From Sediminibacillus terrae (lineage in GTDB: Bacteria > Bacillota > Bacilli > Bacillales > Amphibacillaceae), in NCBI RefSeq assembly GCF_009602435.1, contig NZ_VZDQ01000023.1, positions 431,168 to 495,167 of the forward strand: DNA of 64,000 bases, in the 5' to 3' direction. The translations under genes were made by a program, and so were the position numbers. Shown piece by piece: positions 30,043-40,248 of the stretch. The notes beneath the pieces were generated by a model. That model saw nothing but the letters and a program-made list of their open reading frames with translations, was not told the origin of the DNA and ran no database searches. Within the stretch, counting starts at the first letter, position 1. Each line of letters begins with the position of its first letter.

Positions 30043-30136
30043 CACGTTTCCTCCTTTCCATGATAGGGGTAAAGATGAGAGAAGTTACCTTGGCGGCAGC
30101 CAAAGTAACTTCTGGATAAGCTTCATATAAGACGGA

Positions 30137-31777
30137 TTAGCGACTGATATCCAGGAAGTTGAACGGTTCGCTTCCAGTCGGGTGTGGAAGGTAGTCGACT
30201 ACATCCTTGCTGGCTGCAAGCGGTGGTGTCGTATGGGCGATCGGGAACCATGGCGCATCTTCATGGATGATTTCCTGTGCTTCCATATACAGTTCCGAAC
30301 GTTTTTCCTGATCCATCTCAGTCTGTGCTGCTTTTAACAAGTCGTGCACTTCATCGCTTTTGTAAAAAGCGACGTTTCCTGCAGAGCCCATTTTGGCATT
30401 GTCTTTATCAAGCAATACGTACAGGAAGTTGTCAGGGTCCCCGTTGTCCCCGGTCCAGCCAAGGAAGGCCATATCGTGCTCGCCGTTTTCTGTGGCAGCC
30501 AGATGGGTATCCCAGTCGTTCTCCACGATTTCCACTTCTATGTTAACTTCCGCAAGCATTTCCTGGATTGCCTGTGCTGTAACTTTCGGCTGCGGCAAGT
30601 AAGGACGTGGATTTGCCATGGAATAAAGCGTCACTTTGAATCCATCGGCATAGCCGGCTTCAGCCAACAGTTTTTTTGCTTCTTCAATGTCGTAACCATA
30701 GTCTTCAATTTCGTCATTGTACCCCCAAAGGGAAGGAGGCATCGGATTTTTGGCAGCTTTTCCTACACCTTCGAACAGAGTCAGCAATTTTTCTTTATCA
30801 ATTGCCAGGTTAATGGCCTGGCGAACCTCTTTGTTGCCCATCGGGCCTTCCTGGTCCGTGTTCATTGCCATATAACTAACGTTCATCGACGGTCTGCGGA
30901 TGATTTGCAGGTTTTCATCGGACTCCGCTTGTTCAATATCCTGTGGATTCAGTCCGTTCATGACATCGATGGATCCAGATTGCAATTCCATGAAACGGGC
31001 ACCGTTATCTGGAATTGTCCGGAAAATGACTTTGTCGACCTTGGCCGGCTCATCGAAATAATCATCGTTTTTAACGACCGTAATGCTGTCGTCTTTCACC
31101 CATTCTTCGAATACAAACGGTCCTGTTCCGACCGGATTTTTGAAGTAATCATCACCATATTCCTCGACCGCATCAGGACTAGCGATACCGAATGGAGGCA
31201 TAGCAAGCGTGTACAAGAAAGGAGCATTCGGTTCGGATAAAGTGAATTTCACTTCGTAGTCGCCGGTAGCTTCTACCTTTTCAATGATGCCTTTCAAATT
31301 GTCCTCTGTCGCACCGAACATGTAGCCATAGTAAATGAAGTCGGCAGATGTAGCCCAGCGCTCAAAGTTGAATACAACATCTTCAGCAGTAAAATCGCTG
31401 CCATCATGGAATTTCACGTCATCGCGCAGCTGGAATGTCCAGACTAACCCATCTTCGCTAGTTTCCCATTCTGTTGCCAGTGAAGGCCTTACCTCGGTGC
31501 TGTCTTCTTTGTAGCGGACCAGCGTATCATACAACTGGTTGGTGACATAGATGGATTCACCGTCGGTAATTTGCGAAGGGTCCAGCTGAACCGAGTCGGC
31601 GCCGCGTCCGAATACAAGCGTTTTTTCACCATCCTCTCCGCTTTCTGTGTCGTCACTCGCTTCAGCAGTGTCATCCCCGGTATCCTCCGACCCGGCTTCG
31701 TCACTGCTGCAGCCGCTGGCGATCAACACAACGAATAGCAACATACCAAATAAAGTCCATAATACTTTTTTATTCAT
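30137..31777 (-). CDS. oppA: Oligopeptide/dipeptide-binding lipoprotein, OppA/DppA
   Basis: A 546-residue solute-binding lipoprotein of the SBP family 5. The lipobox IASGC places the lipidated Cys at residue 23, followed by an acidic low-complexity linker to about residue 50. The mature protein contains the family motif WTFQLRDDVKFHDGSDFTA. The ligand is not predictable: family members bind peptides, dipeptides, nickel complexes or other solutes. The gene sits between the ATPase and permease genes and is preceded by a 44-base gap. Confidence 0.92.
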   Translation of the reverse strand: MNKKVLWTLFGMLLFVVLIASGCSSDEAGSEDTGDDTAEASDDTESGEDGEKTLVFGRGADSVQLDPSQITDGESIYVTNQLYDTLVRYKEDSTEVRPSLATEWETSEDGLVWTFQLRDDVKFHDGSDFTAEDVVFNFERWATSADFIYYGYMFGATEDNLKGIIEKVEATGDYEVKFTLSEPNAPFLYTLAMPPFGIASPDAVEEYGDDYFKNPVGTGPFVFEEWVKDDSITVVKNDDYFDEPAKVDKVIFRTIPDNGARFMELQSGSIDVMNGLNPQDIEQAESDENLQIIRRPSMNVSYMAMNTDQEGPMGNKEVRQAINLAIDKEKLLTLFEGVGKAAKNPMPPSLWGYNDEIEDYGYDIEEAKKLLAEAGYADGFKVTLYSMANPRPYLPQPKVTAQAIQEMLAEVNIEVEIVENDWDTHLAATENGEHDMAFLGWTGDNGDPDNFLYVLLDKDNAKMGSAGNVAFYKSDEVHDLLKAAQTEMDQEKRSELYMEAQEIIHEDAPWFPIAHTTPPLAASKDVVDYLPHPTGSEPFNFLDISR

Positions 31778-31821
31778 TCTTATCCCCCTTAAAGAATTTT
31801 ATTTAGAATTGACGCTGGAGG

Positions 31822-32808
31822 TCAGTACTCAAGCGCCACTTCTTTCACAAAATGACAAGCAGCCTGTTGGCCATCCGTTGAAACCTGTTTGAGTTCCGGA
31901 TTTACGTTCCGGCAGATTTCCTCTGCATAAGGACACCGGGTGTGGAATTTGCAGCCCGCAGGCGGGTTGGAAGGAGACGGAAGGTCCCCTTTAATGGTGA
32001 TTCGTTCCCGTGATACTTTCGGGTCTGCTTCCGGAATAGCCGACAGCAATGCCTGGGTGTACGGGTGTTTCGGGTTTGCATAAAGTTCCTCGACTTCACC
32101 GATTTCGACGATTTGGCCGAGATACATGACCGCGACACGGTCACTGATATGATGGACGACACTCAGGTCGTGGGCGATGAACAAGTAGGTCAATTGGAAT
32201 TCTTCTTGCAGTTCTTCCATCAAGTTGATCACCTGGGCTTGAATAGATACATCTAGAGCCGAAACAGGTTCATCGCAAATCACCAATTCCGGGTCCAGTG
32301 CCAGGGAACGGGCAATTCCTACACGCTGTCGTTGTCCACCGCTGAATTCATGGGGATAGCGTTGTTTATGATAGGAACTGAGCCCGACGACTTCGAGCAG
32401 TCGATCAAGCTTCTGCTTCCGTTCTCCTTTCGGCATACCGAAAATTTTCATTGGTTCGGTGATGATTTGTTCGATTGTTTTTCTTGGATTGAGGGAAGCG
32501 TAGGGATCCTGGAAAATCAATTGCATGTCGCGCCTTAGCTTTCTAAGTTTTTCGCCACGGTAGCCAGTGATATCTTCTCCATTGAAGCGAATTTCCCCGG
32601 AAGTCGGTTCCAACAGCTTTAAAATCGCGCGTCCGGTAGTCGATTTGCCACATCCGCTTTCTCCGACAAGTCCCAGTGTCTCCCCTTTGTTGACTTGAAA
32701 GGAAACACCGTCTACGGCCTTGACGGCCCTCTTTTCTTTTTCGAATAAGCTGCTTCCTTTTATCGGAAAATGCTTTTTCAAATTGTTTACTTCTAATAAA
32801 ACGCTCAT
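31822..32808 (-). CDS. oppF: Oligopeptide ABC transporter ATP-binding protein, OppF/DppF
   Basis: A 328-residue ATPase with Walker A GESGCGKST (49-57), signature FSGGQRQRVG and Walker B LVICDEPVSALD. The C-terminal oligopeptide-transporter domain ends with a cysteine-containing CKFHTRCPYAEEIC, which in related proteins may bind an iron-sulfur cluster. It overlaps oppD by 4 bases (ATGA type). Confidence 0.93.
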   Translation of the reverse strand: MSVLLEVNNLKKHFPIKGSSLFEKEKRAVKAVDGVSFQVNKGETLGLVGESGCGKSTTGRAILKLLEPTSGEIRFNGEDITGYRGEKLRKLRRDMQLIFQDPYASLNPRKTIEQIITEPMKIFGMPKGERKQKLDRLLEVVGLSSYHKQRYPHEFSGGQRQRVGIARSLALDPELVICDEPVSALDVSIQAQVINLMEELQEEFQLTYLFIAHDLSVVHHISDRVAVMYLGQIVEIGEVEELYANPKHPYTQALLSAIPEADPKVSRERITIKGDLPSPSNPPAGCKFHTRCPYAEEICRNVNPELKQVSTDGQQAACHFVKEVALEY

Positions 32809-33806
32809 TCCGACACCACCTTTTCTTCATCTTCTTCATATAACAGGCATCGGACATGGTGATTTGCTGCTTGTTCTGTCCATGCTGGGTCATGGCTTAA
32901 ACAGCTTTCCATTGCATGAGTGCACCTTGGCGCAAAGCTGCATCCGCCGGGAAGGGCACGCAAATCTGGAGGAAGTCCTTGGATGGCAGCCAATTTTTCC
33001 TGTTTGGCCCCGATGCGGGGAATCGAATTCATTAAACCCAGCGTATAAGGGTGCTTTGGCTGTTCAAACAAAGTATTCTTGTCTGTGTATTCGACAGGTT
33101 TTCCGGCATACATGACCATGACCCTGTCGCAAACCTCCGCCACAACGCCAAGGTCGTGGGTAATCATGATAATGGCCATTCCCAGTTCCTTTTGCAGTCT
33201 GGCCAGCAACTCTAATATTTGTGCCTGGATGGTAACATCAAGGGCGGTCGTCGGCTCATCGGCAATCAAGACTTCGGGGTTGCAGGCCAGTGCCATGGCG
33301 ATCATCACGCGCTGCCGCATGCCTCCGCTGAATTCATGCGGATAGTTTTTCAAACGGCCCCGCGCTTCCGGAATCCCGACTAAATCAAGCAGTTCGACAG
33401 CCCGGTCTTTGGCCTGCTTTTTGCTCATTTTTTCATGGACCAAAATCGTTTCGACCATCTGTTTTTCCACAGTAAAAACGGGATTGAGGGAAGTCATCGG
33501 ATCCTGGAAAATCATCGAAATCTCTTTACCACGAATTTTCCGCATTTGCTTTTCCGATTTTTTCAGCAAATCTTCTCCTTTAAACAAAATTTCGCCATCG
33601 ACTATTTTTCCGGGAGGAGAAGGAATCAGATTCATGATCGACATAGCTGTGATACTTTTTCCTGATCCGGATTCTCCGACTATTCCGAGTGTCTCGCCGG
33701 GAGTGATGGCAAATGAAACGCCATCGACAGCTTTGACAACGCCTGATTTGGTGAAAAAGTGGGTATGTAGTTGATTGACTTCCAAAATAGGTGTTTTGGA
33801 ATTCAT
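32805..33806 (-). CDS. oppD: Oligopeptide ABC transporter ATP-binding protein, OppD/DppD
   Basis: A 333-residue ATPase with Walker A GESGSGKS (44-51), signature [10 protein letters not shown] and Walker [12 protein letters not shown]. The C-terminal [14 protein letters not shown] has the same Cys pattern as in OppF. It is the first gene of the operon (D-F-A-B-C order); AAGGAGG lies 6 bases before the ATG on the minus strand. Confidence 0.93.
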   Translation of the reverse strand: MNSKTPILEVNQLHTHFFTKSGVVKAVDGVSFAITPGETLGIVGESGSGKSITAMSIMNLIPSPPGKIVDGEILFKGEDLLKKSEKQMRKIRGKEISMIFQDPMTSLNPVFTVEKQMVETILVHEKMSKKQAKDRAVELLDLVGIPEARGRLKNYPHEFSGGMRQRVMIAMALACNPEVLIADEPTTALDVTIQAQILELLARLQKELGMAIIMITHDLGVVAEVCDRVMVMYAGKPVEYTDKNTLFEQPKHPYTLGLMNSIPRIGAKQEKLAAIQGLPPDLRALPGGCSFAPRCTHAMESCLSHDPAWTEQAANHHVRCLLYEEDEEKVVSE

Positions 33807-34186
33807 GCTCGACCTCCTTACTGAGTGGTGGGTGTTTTCTTCGAGAATCCGAAAACATAGGTGAAGTTTAACAAATCGGACTTTTCTGAATTATCTACTT
33901 ATTATACATACTATGACGAGCTTGTGGAGTTTTTCTCATTTTTCTCATAAAAAGTCTATGGGTTGGGAGGGGGCGCCTGGTTTTGCTCGAAATAGAGTGG
34001 GGATGAAGTTCCTTTTGCATGGAGAGCGACTGGGCTTTGCACTTCATAGGGAGTGTGAAGCGCGTTTTGTGAGGAGAGGGAATCGGAGTTGCACTTGATA
34101 AGGTTGTTGAAGCAGGTTTTACCAGAATCTCTCAAATGTGATTACATTCGTGATGCAGTGGCACCCGGCAAACAAACGGATCCAGA
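33807..34186. other. Gap upstream of oppD
   Basis: About 380 bases with no supportable gene. It must hold the opp promoter on the minus strand, but no -35/-10 pair with good spacing was convincing. Confidence 0.5.
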
Positions 34187-34236
34187 AAAAAGAGTGTCCC
34201 ACAAGTCGATAAAACAACTTGGGAAACACTCTTTTT
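34187..34236 (-). terminator. Terminator downstream of tRNA-Arg
   Basis: GAGTGT...AAGT and ACTT...ACACTC arms pair with two internal mismatches; flanking A and T runs on both sides make it usable in either direction. It lies 7 bases from the tRNA 3' end. Confidence 0.8.
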
Positions 34237-34243
34237 AAAAGTA

Positions 34244-34319
34244 CGCGCTCGGAGGGATTCGAACCCCCGACAGACGTGGTACCGGAAACCACCGCTCTAT
34301 CCGACTGAGCTACGAGCGC
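34244..34319 (-). tRNA. tRNA-Arg (anticodon CCG)
   Basis: On the minus strand a complete cloverleaf of 76 bases: acceptor GCGCTCG pairs exactly with CGAGCGC, the D arm is GCTC/GAGC, the anticodon stem is GTGGT/ACCAC around loop TTCCGGT, and the T loop is TTCGAAT. The anticodon CCG reads the Arg codon CGG. The discriminator base is G and CCA is not encoded. Confidence 0.95.
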
Positions 34320-34368
34320 AATATAATAGGTTGTCGGTTCTCATATTCAGTTCCGACTGACAACGACT

Positions 34369-34397
34369 ATTATACGATAATAAATTTTCGAATGCAA
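34369..34397 (-). promoter_or_regulatory. Promoter of tRNA-Arg
   Basis: On the minus strand TTGCAT, a 17-base spacer and TATAAT, about 50 bases before the tRNA. Confidence 0.75.
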
Positions 34398-34443
34398 GAG
34401 GAAAAATACAACCAATTGAACTGGCAGTCAAAAGGCAACTGGA

Positions 34444-34602
34444 TTATTGCTGTCGTTTTTGTTGTTCCAGCTGGTTGATGGCCTTGTCCAATGTTTGTGA
34501 TATTTGGAGTACTTCTTGTCCACTCGGATTATTATTGTATGCTTCATACATTTTAACCCGCAATGCTTCGATTTTTTCTTCTAATTCTTGCAAGTAAACC
34601 AT
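34444..34602 (-). CDS. Spo0E-like aspartyl-phosphate phosphatase
   Basis: A 52-residue protein forming two helices, with the SQxLD signature of the Spo0E family in QISQTLDKAIN near residues 33-43. Family members (Spo0E, YisI, YnzD) remove phosphate from Spo0A~P and so hold back sporulation; a few have other roles. The ATG at 34602 is chosen because GGAGGG lies 6 bases upstream, and an earlier in-frame start lacks such a site. It lies between the Mn-catalase terminator and the tRNA promoter and appears monocistronic. Its presence suggests a spore-forming host. Confidence 0.82.
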   Translation of the reverse strand: MVYLQELEEKIEALRVKMYEAYNNNPSGQEVLQISQTLDKAINQLEQQKRQQ

Positions 34603-34732
34603 GACTGCCCTCCAGGAAAAGTGTATCACGGTATGTACTTCCCTGGATCAGCGGAAAAAAAACAATGAAAAAAGTGATCTTTCAGCTTGTAATCAAACCC
34701 CGAGGGATAAAGCTTAGCTACAAACAAATCTA

Positions 34733-34771
34733 AAAAAATAGACCTGTGCACCGTGACGCGTGCACAGGTCT
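34733..34771 (-). terminator. Terminator after the manganese catalase gene
   Basis: AGACCTGTGCAC and its complement form a 12 bp stem with an 8-base loop; on the minus strand ATTTTTTTA follows. Confidence 0.93.
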
Positions 34772-34782
34772 GTTTCACTTGT

Positions 34783-35607
34783 TTATTTATCAAGGGGAGG
34801 TGTTGCATGTACATAAGGAGGAGCTGGTTTCAGTTCTGGTTTTCCTCCAAAGCCTACCGGTTCGCTTTCATATTGGAAGTCATGGCCATCGGGCGCATTG
34901 CCAGAAGCCCAAATACCGCGTGCACTATCCTCGCCTTCAGAAAAGTTGTACAGTTTATGAGAGAAATCCAATGCTTCCCATTCAGCCGGCACGGTGGTAG
35001 GAGTGATTTTGCCGCCTTCTTTTTCTTCTAATTCCTGCAGGGCTGCCATCCATTGGTTTTGATGCATGGTATCTCTGGCCAACAGGAAGGAAAGCATGTC
35101 TTTGACACCGCGATCTTCCGTCAATTCATATAGACGGGCAACCTGCAATCTTCCTTGCGACTCTGCGTTCAGGTTTGCGCGCATGTCTGCCATCAAGTTG
35201 CCGCTGGCGATGATATATCCTGCGCTCCATGGCACGCCTGCACTGTTTTCCGGAGTGGCTCCGAGTCCGGAAACAATTGCGTGATGCGGATTCATGCCAC
35301 CCATGATTGCGCCGATCACAGGGTCTTCGGCCGCTTTTTCCTGTTCATTGATTGGCGCTCCATCCAGTAAACGTGCAACCATAGTGGCGATCATTTCTAC
35401 GTGGCCGAGTTCTTCTGCGCCAGTATCCATGATCAAGTCTTTATACTTTTCATTTCCGCGCGTATTGAAACCTTGGAATAAATACTGCATCGCTACAGAC
35501 ATCTCACCGAATTGTCCACCTAAAATTTCTTGCAGCTGCTTGGCGAAGAGTGGGTCGGACTTTTCTGGTTTTGCATGATACTGAAGTTCTTTTCTGTGAA
35601 AAAACAA
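34783..35607 (-). CDS. Manganese catalase (TTG start)
   Basis: A 274-residue non-haem catalase that dismutates hydrogen peroxide at a dimanganese centre. The expected ligands are present: Glu35 (GQFGEMSV), Glu66 and His69 (EELGHVEM), Glu149 (NAESQGR) and His182 (DTMHQNQW). The start is a TTG: it gives MFFHRKELQYHAKPEK, the usual beginning of this family, and AAGGTGG lies 8 bases upstream. Starting at the upstream in-frame ATG at 35709 would add 34 unusual residues. A Fur/PerR-like box lies 130 bases upstream. The length fits YdbD/CotJC-type proteins of bacilli. Confidence 0.93.
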   Translation of the reverse strand: MFFHRKELQYHAKPEKSDPLFAKQLQEILGGQFGEMSVAMQYLFQGFNTRGNEKYKDLIMDTGAEELGHVEMIATMVARLLDGAPINEQEKAAEDPVIGAIMGGMNPHHAIVSGLGATPENSAGVPWSAGYIIASGNLMADMRANLNAESQGRLQVARLYELTEDRGVKDMLSFLLARDTMHQNQWMAALQELEEKEGGKITPTTVPAEWEALDFSHKLYNFSEGEDSARGIWASGNAPDGHDFQYESEPVGFGGKPELKPAPPYVHATPPLDK

Positions 35608-35740
35608 GTGAAAAACCACCTTTTTAAGTAATTTGTCTGTTTTCGTCTGACTTCGATATCGCTGACGGGCCCGTCCTTTCGCGACAGTTAACCTCTTCCC
35701 GCAAGTCACAACGGATAAACGGATTATTCTTACTTTTTCT

Positions 35741-35755
35741 TGATAATGATTTTAA
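35741..35755. promoter_or_regulatory. PerR/Fur-like box between Mn catalase and metX
   Basis: TGATAATGATTTTAA matches the PerR consensus TTATAATNATTATAA, and equally the Fur consensus TGATAATNATTATCA, at 12 of 14 defined positions. PerR control of a catalase gene would be normal; it lies 133 bases from the catalase start and 25 bases from the metX -35 box. Confidence 0.5.
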
Positions 35756-35779
35756 AAAATGAAATAGGCAGAAAACCTG

Positions 35780-35808
35780 TTGACAGGTCTTCTTCTACAT
35801 GCTAGAAT
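35780..35808 (+). promoter_or_regulatory. Promoter of the metX S-box unit
   Basis: Consensus TTGACA, a 17-base spacer and TAGAAT. Transcription would start near 35815, upstream of the riboswitch. Confidence 0.85.
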
Positions 35809-35840
35809 TCTGGTTAAATCAAAATGGAATATTGCGAATA

Positions 35841-35944
35841 CTTATCCAGAGAGGTGGAGGGACTGGCCCGATGAAACCCGGCAACCTTTAAGCCACGGCT
35901 TAAAAAGGTGCTAATTCCTGCTGAGCGAAAGCTTGGAAGATAAG
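35841..35944 (+). promoter_or_regulatory. SAM-I (S-box) riboswitch of metX
   Basis: All conserved S-box elements are present in order: the CTTATCCAGAGAGG start, GACTGGCCCGATGAAACCC, GGCAACC, the P3/P4 region AAGGTGCTAATTCC, and a closing GATAAG that pairs with CTTATC as P1. In this class high S-adenosylmethionine stabilises P1 and lets the downstream terminator form. Confidence 0.97.
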
Positions 35945-35960
35945 GAGTGAATTGATAACC

Positions 35961-35993
35961 AATGCCTCTCTATCTTCTGGAGAGGCATTTTTT
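35961..35993 (+). terminator. S-box expression-platform terminator of metX
   Basis: AATGCCTCTC and GAGAGGCATT form a 10 bp stem followed by a T run, 16 bases after riboswitch P1 and 107 bases before metX. Confidence 0.93.
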
Positions 35994-36099
35994 ATGTCTT
36001 CCTGGACAGTGAACAGGGGGAAAGACAACTGGAAAAGTGATAGATGGATTGAGAAATAATCGAATTAATTGAAAACAAGAAAGGTGGTGGATCCGTCGT

Positions 36100-37185
36100 A
36101 TGGAAGTGAAAACAGCTGTCGAGAGGAAGACCGGTACAGTCAACATAGGAGAGCTCGAGTTGGAATCCGGTACCGTGATCCAGGAGGTTGAGCTTGCCTA
36201 CGAACGGGTTGGGTTGGCCGAAGCACCGGCAATCCTTGTCTGTCATGCATTGACAGGAAGCCAGCATGCAGCGGGCGATCAGGATATGCCTGGCTATTGG
36301 GCAGAAATGATCACCCCTGGAGGTTTTATCGATAGCGATCGATTCCAAATTATATCGTTCAACGTACTGGGCGGCTGTAATGGTTCGACCGGACCGCTTA
36401 GTATAGATCCCAAGACGGGAGAACCCTACCAGGCCAAATTTCCGTTTATAACGGTCCGTGATATGGTCCGTGCCCAGCATCTGGCACTGGAAAAACTGGG
36501 TATCAACCATTTAGCTGCTGTTATTGGCGGTTCGCTCGGCGGAATGCAGGTGTTGGAGTGGGGAGTGATGTATCCCGGTAAAATGGATCGTTTGATTCCC
36601 TTGGCTGTCACGCCTTACTTGACCGACTATGCGATTGCATTCAACAATATCGCAAGACTTGCCATCCTGCATGACCCGAATTGGAACAACGGCAATTATA
36701 CGGAAGAGACCATACCGGAAAGCGGATTGAGTCTGGCACGTATGGTGGGCATGATCACATACCGGTCGGGAGATTTGTTCAATGAACGTTTTTCCAGGAA
36801 ACAGCGCGCACCTGCCGGCAACTTCCACGATGAAATTGCCTATGAAATCGAATCCTACCTTGATTACCAGGGGAAAAAGCTGACCAAGCGTTTCGATGCC
36901 AACAGTTATCTGTATTTGTTGAAGGCGATGGATACCCATGATATCGGACGCGGACGTGGTGGGTGGCAGAAAGCTGCTTCCCGGATCGAAGCACCGGTAA
37001 CAGCGCTGGGCTACAGCGGAGATTTGCTATTCCCTCCTGGTTCGCTGGAACAGTTTATCGGCCAGTTGAAGCACATCGGAATAGAAGCGGATTACACATT
37101 GATCGATACCAGTTTCGGGCATGACGGTTTTCTGGTCGAATTTGAAAAGTGGGGAAGCATCATCAAATCAGAATTGGAAGCTTGA
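36100..37185 (+). CDS. metX: Homoserine O-acetyltransferase MetX
   Basis: A 361-residue alpha/beta-hydrolase-fold transferase. The nucleophile Ser145 is in GGSLGGMQ, the oxyanion region is CHALTGSQHA (48-57), and the His of the triad is in FGHDGFLVE near the C-terminus. It moves an acyl group, expected to be acetyl, from CoA to homoserine; succinyl use cannot be excluded from sequence alone, but the neighbouring MetY-type enzyme uses O-acetylhomoserine. AAAGGTGG lies about 10 bases before the ATG. Expression is controlled by the SAM riboswitch. The promoter of the next S-box unit overlaps its stop codon. Confidence 0.95.
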   Translation: MEVKTAVERKTGTVNIGELELESGTVIQEVELAYERVGLAEAPAILVCHALTGSQHAAGDQDMPGYWAEMITPGGFIDSDRFQIISFNVLGGCNGSTGPLSIDPKTGEPYQAKFPFITVRDMVRAQHLALEKLGINHLAAVIGGSLGGMQVLEWGVMYPGKMDRLIPLAVTPYLTDYAIAFNNIARLAILHDPNWNNGNYTEETIPESGLSLARMVGMITYRSGDLFNERFSRKQRAPAGNFHDEIAYEIESYLDYQGKKLTKRFDANSYLYLLKAMDTHDIGRGRGGWQKAASRIEAPVTALGYSGDLLFPPGSLEQFIGQLKHIGIEADYTLIDTSFGHDGFLVEFEKWGSIIKSELEA

Positions 37186-37210
37186 TAAGCTAATGAAGAC
37201 AATTTAATAA
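37182..37210 (+). promoter_or_regulatory. Promoter of the second S-box unit
   Basis: TTGATA, a 17-base spacer and TAATAA. The -35 box overlaps the metX stop codon and transcription would start at about the first base of the riboswitch. Confidence 0.65.
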
Positions 37211-37213
37211 GCA

Positions 37214-37322
37214 CTCTTATCCAGAGAGGCTGAGGGACTGGCCCGATGAAGCCCGGCAACCTTCAAGTCGAATTGACTTGAAAGGTGCTAATTCCTGCAG
37301 GAGAGATCCTGACAGATAAGAG
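37214..37322 (+). promoter_or_regulatory. SAM-I (S-box) riboswitch of the metY unit
   Basis: A second complete S-box. An 8 bp P1 is formed by CTCTTATC and GATAAGAG. The internal motifs CCAGAGAGGCTGAGGGACTG, GCCCGATGAAGCCC, GGCAACC and AAAGGTGCTAATTCC are all present. Confidence 0.97.
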
Positions 37323-37336
37323 GAGAGATTGTATGA

Positions 37337-39190
<1,854 letters not shown>

Positions 39191-39219
39191 GACGGATACC
39201 AACGACGAGGAGGATAACC

Positions 39220-40224
39220 ATGGATCGCATACCACTGATAGATTTAAGAAGTTTTTTGGCTCTGACAGCTCTGACGGTGATTATTATCGTCACTGCCGGC
39301 TGTTCATCGAGCGCAAGCTCTGAAGGAGCGCCGGATAAGATACGGCTTGACTATGCGTACTATTCACCGACCAGCCTGGTGTTGAAAAAGTTCGGCTGGG
39401 CAGAGGAAGAGTTTGAAGAAGAAGGGATCGAGATAGAATGGGCACTAAGTCAAGGCAGCAACAAAGCGCTGGAATTTTTGAACAGTGACAGTGTCGATTT
39501 TGGATCGACTGCCGGCGCTGCAGCGTTGATGTCGAAAGCAAACGGAGCGCCGATCAAGAATGTGTATATTTATTCAAAACCGGAGTGGACTGCATTGGTC
39601 ACCTCGAAAGGTTCCGGAATTTCCAGTCTTGAAGACTTGAAGGGAAAAAAGGTGGCGGCCACACTTGGGACGGATCCATACATTTTCCTCTTGCGTGCTC
39701 TTGAAGCAGAAGGAGTTCCAGCAGATGAGTTGGAAATCGTCAACCTGCAGCACGGCGATGGGGCATCTGCCTTGACGTCCGGACAGGTGGACGCATGGTC
39801 CGGGCTTGACCCGCACATGGCTCGATTGGAACTCGAATCGGATGCAGAGCTTTTTTACCGGAATCCCGACTTTAATACGTATGGTTTCCTGAATGTCCGC
39901 GAGGAGTTTGCGGAAAAACATCCGGAATACGTTGATCGGGTCATCAAGGTGTACGAAAAAGCGAGGAAGTGGGTTCAGGATAATCCGGAGGAAGCTGCCG
40001 AGTTATTGGCAGAAGAAGCGGAGATTAAAGAAGAGGTCGCGATCAAACAGCTGGAAAGAAACGATTTTTCCGAACCTGTTCCCGGCGAAGTACATCGTGA
40101 CGCTTTGATTGAGGCCGGAAAAGTGCTGCAGGAAAGCGAAACGATTGATCCGGAAGCCAATATCGAGGAATTGACAGACGAACTAATCGATCCATCTTTC
40201 GCGGAAGAAACAATATCGGAGTAA
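39220..40224 (+). CDS. Sulfonate/taurine-type ABC transporter binding lipoprotein
   Basis: A 334-residue solute-binding lipoprotein of the SsuA/TauA (NMT1-like) group. The lipobox VTAGC sets the lipidated Cys at residue 28. The mature protein begins PDKIRLDYAYYSPTSLVLKK and contains LKGKKVAATLGTDPYIFL, typical for this family. The ligand is probably a sulfur compound because the operon is under SAM control, but no sulfonate monooxygenase (SsuD) gene is in the window, so a non-sulfonate ligand is possible. GAGGAGG lies 6 bases before the ATG. It is 29 bases after metY. Confidence 0.85.
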   Translation: MDRIPLIDLRSFLALTALTVIIIVTAGCSSSASSEGAPDKIRLDYAYYSPTSLVLKKFGWAEEEFEEEGIEIEWALSQGSNKALEFLNSDSVDFGSTAGAAALMSKANGAPIKNVYIYSKPEWTALVTSKGSGISSLEDLKGKKVAATLGTDPYIFLLRALEAEGVPADELEIVNLQHGDGASALTSGQVDAWSGLDPHMARLELESDAELFYRNPDFNTYGFLNVREEFAEKHPEYVDRVIKVYEKARKWVQDNPEEAAELLAEEAEIKEEVAIKQLERNDFSEPVPGEVHRDALIEAGKVLQESETIDPEANIEELTDELIDPSFAEETISE

Positions 40225-40248
40225 AAAAGTCAGAGAGGAGGACCAGAC

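Noticed and set aside
33900..34186. Possible small gene in the gap upstream of oppD
   Set aside because: The 61-codon frame starting at 33913 has no ribosome binding site and no recognisable features.
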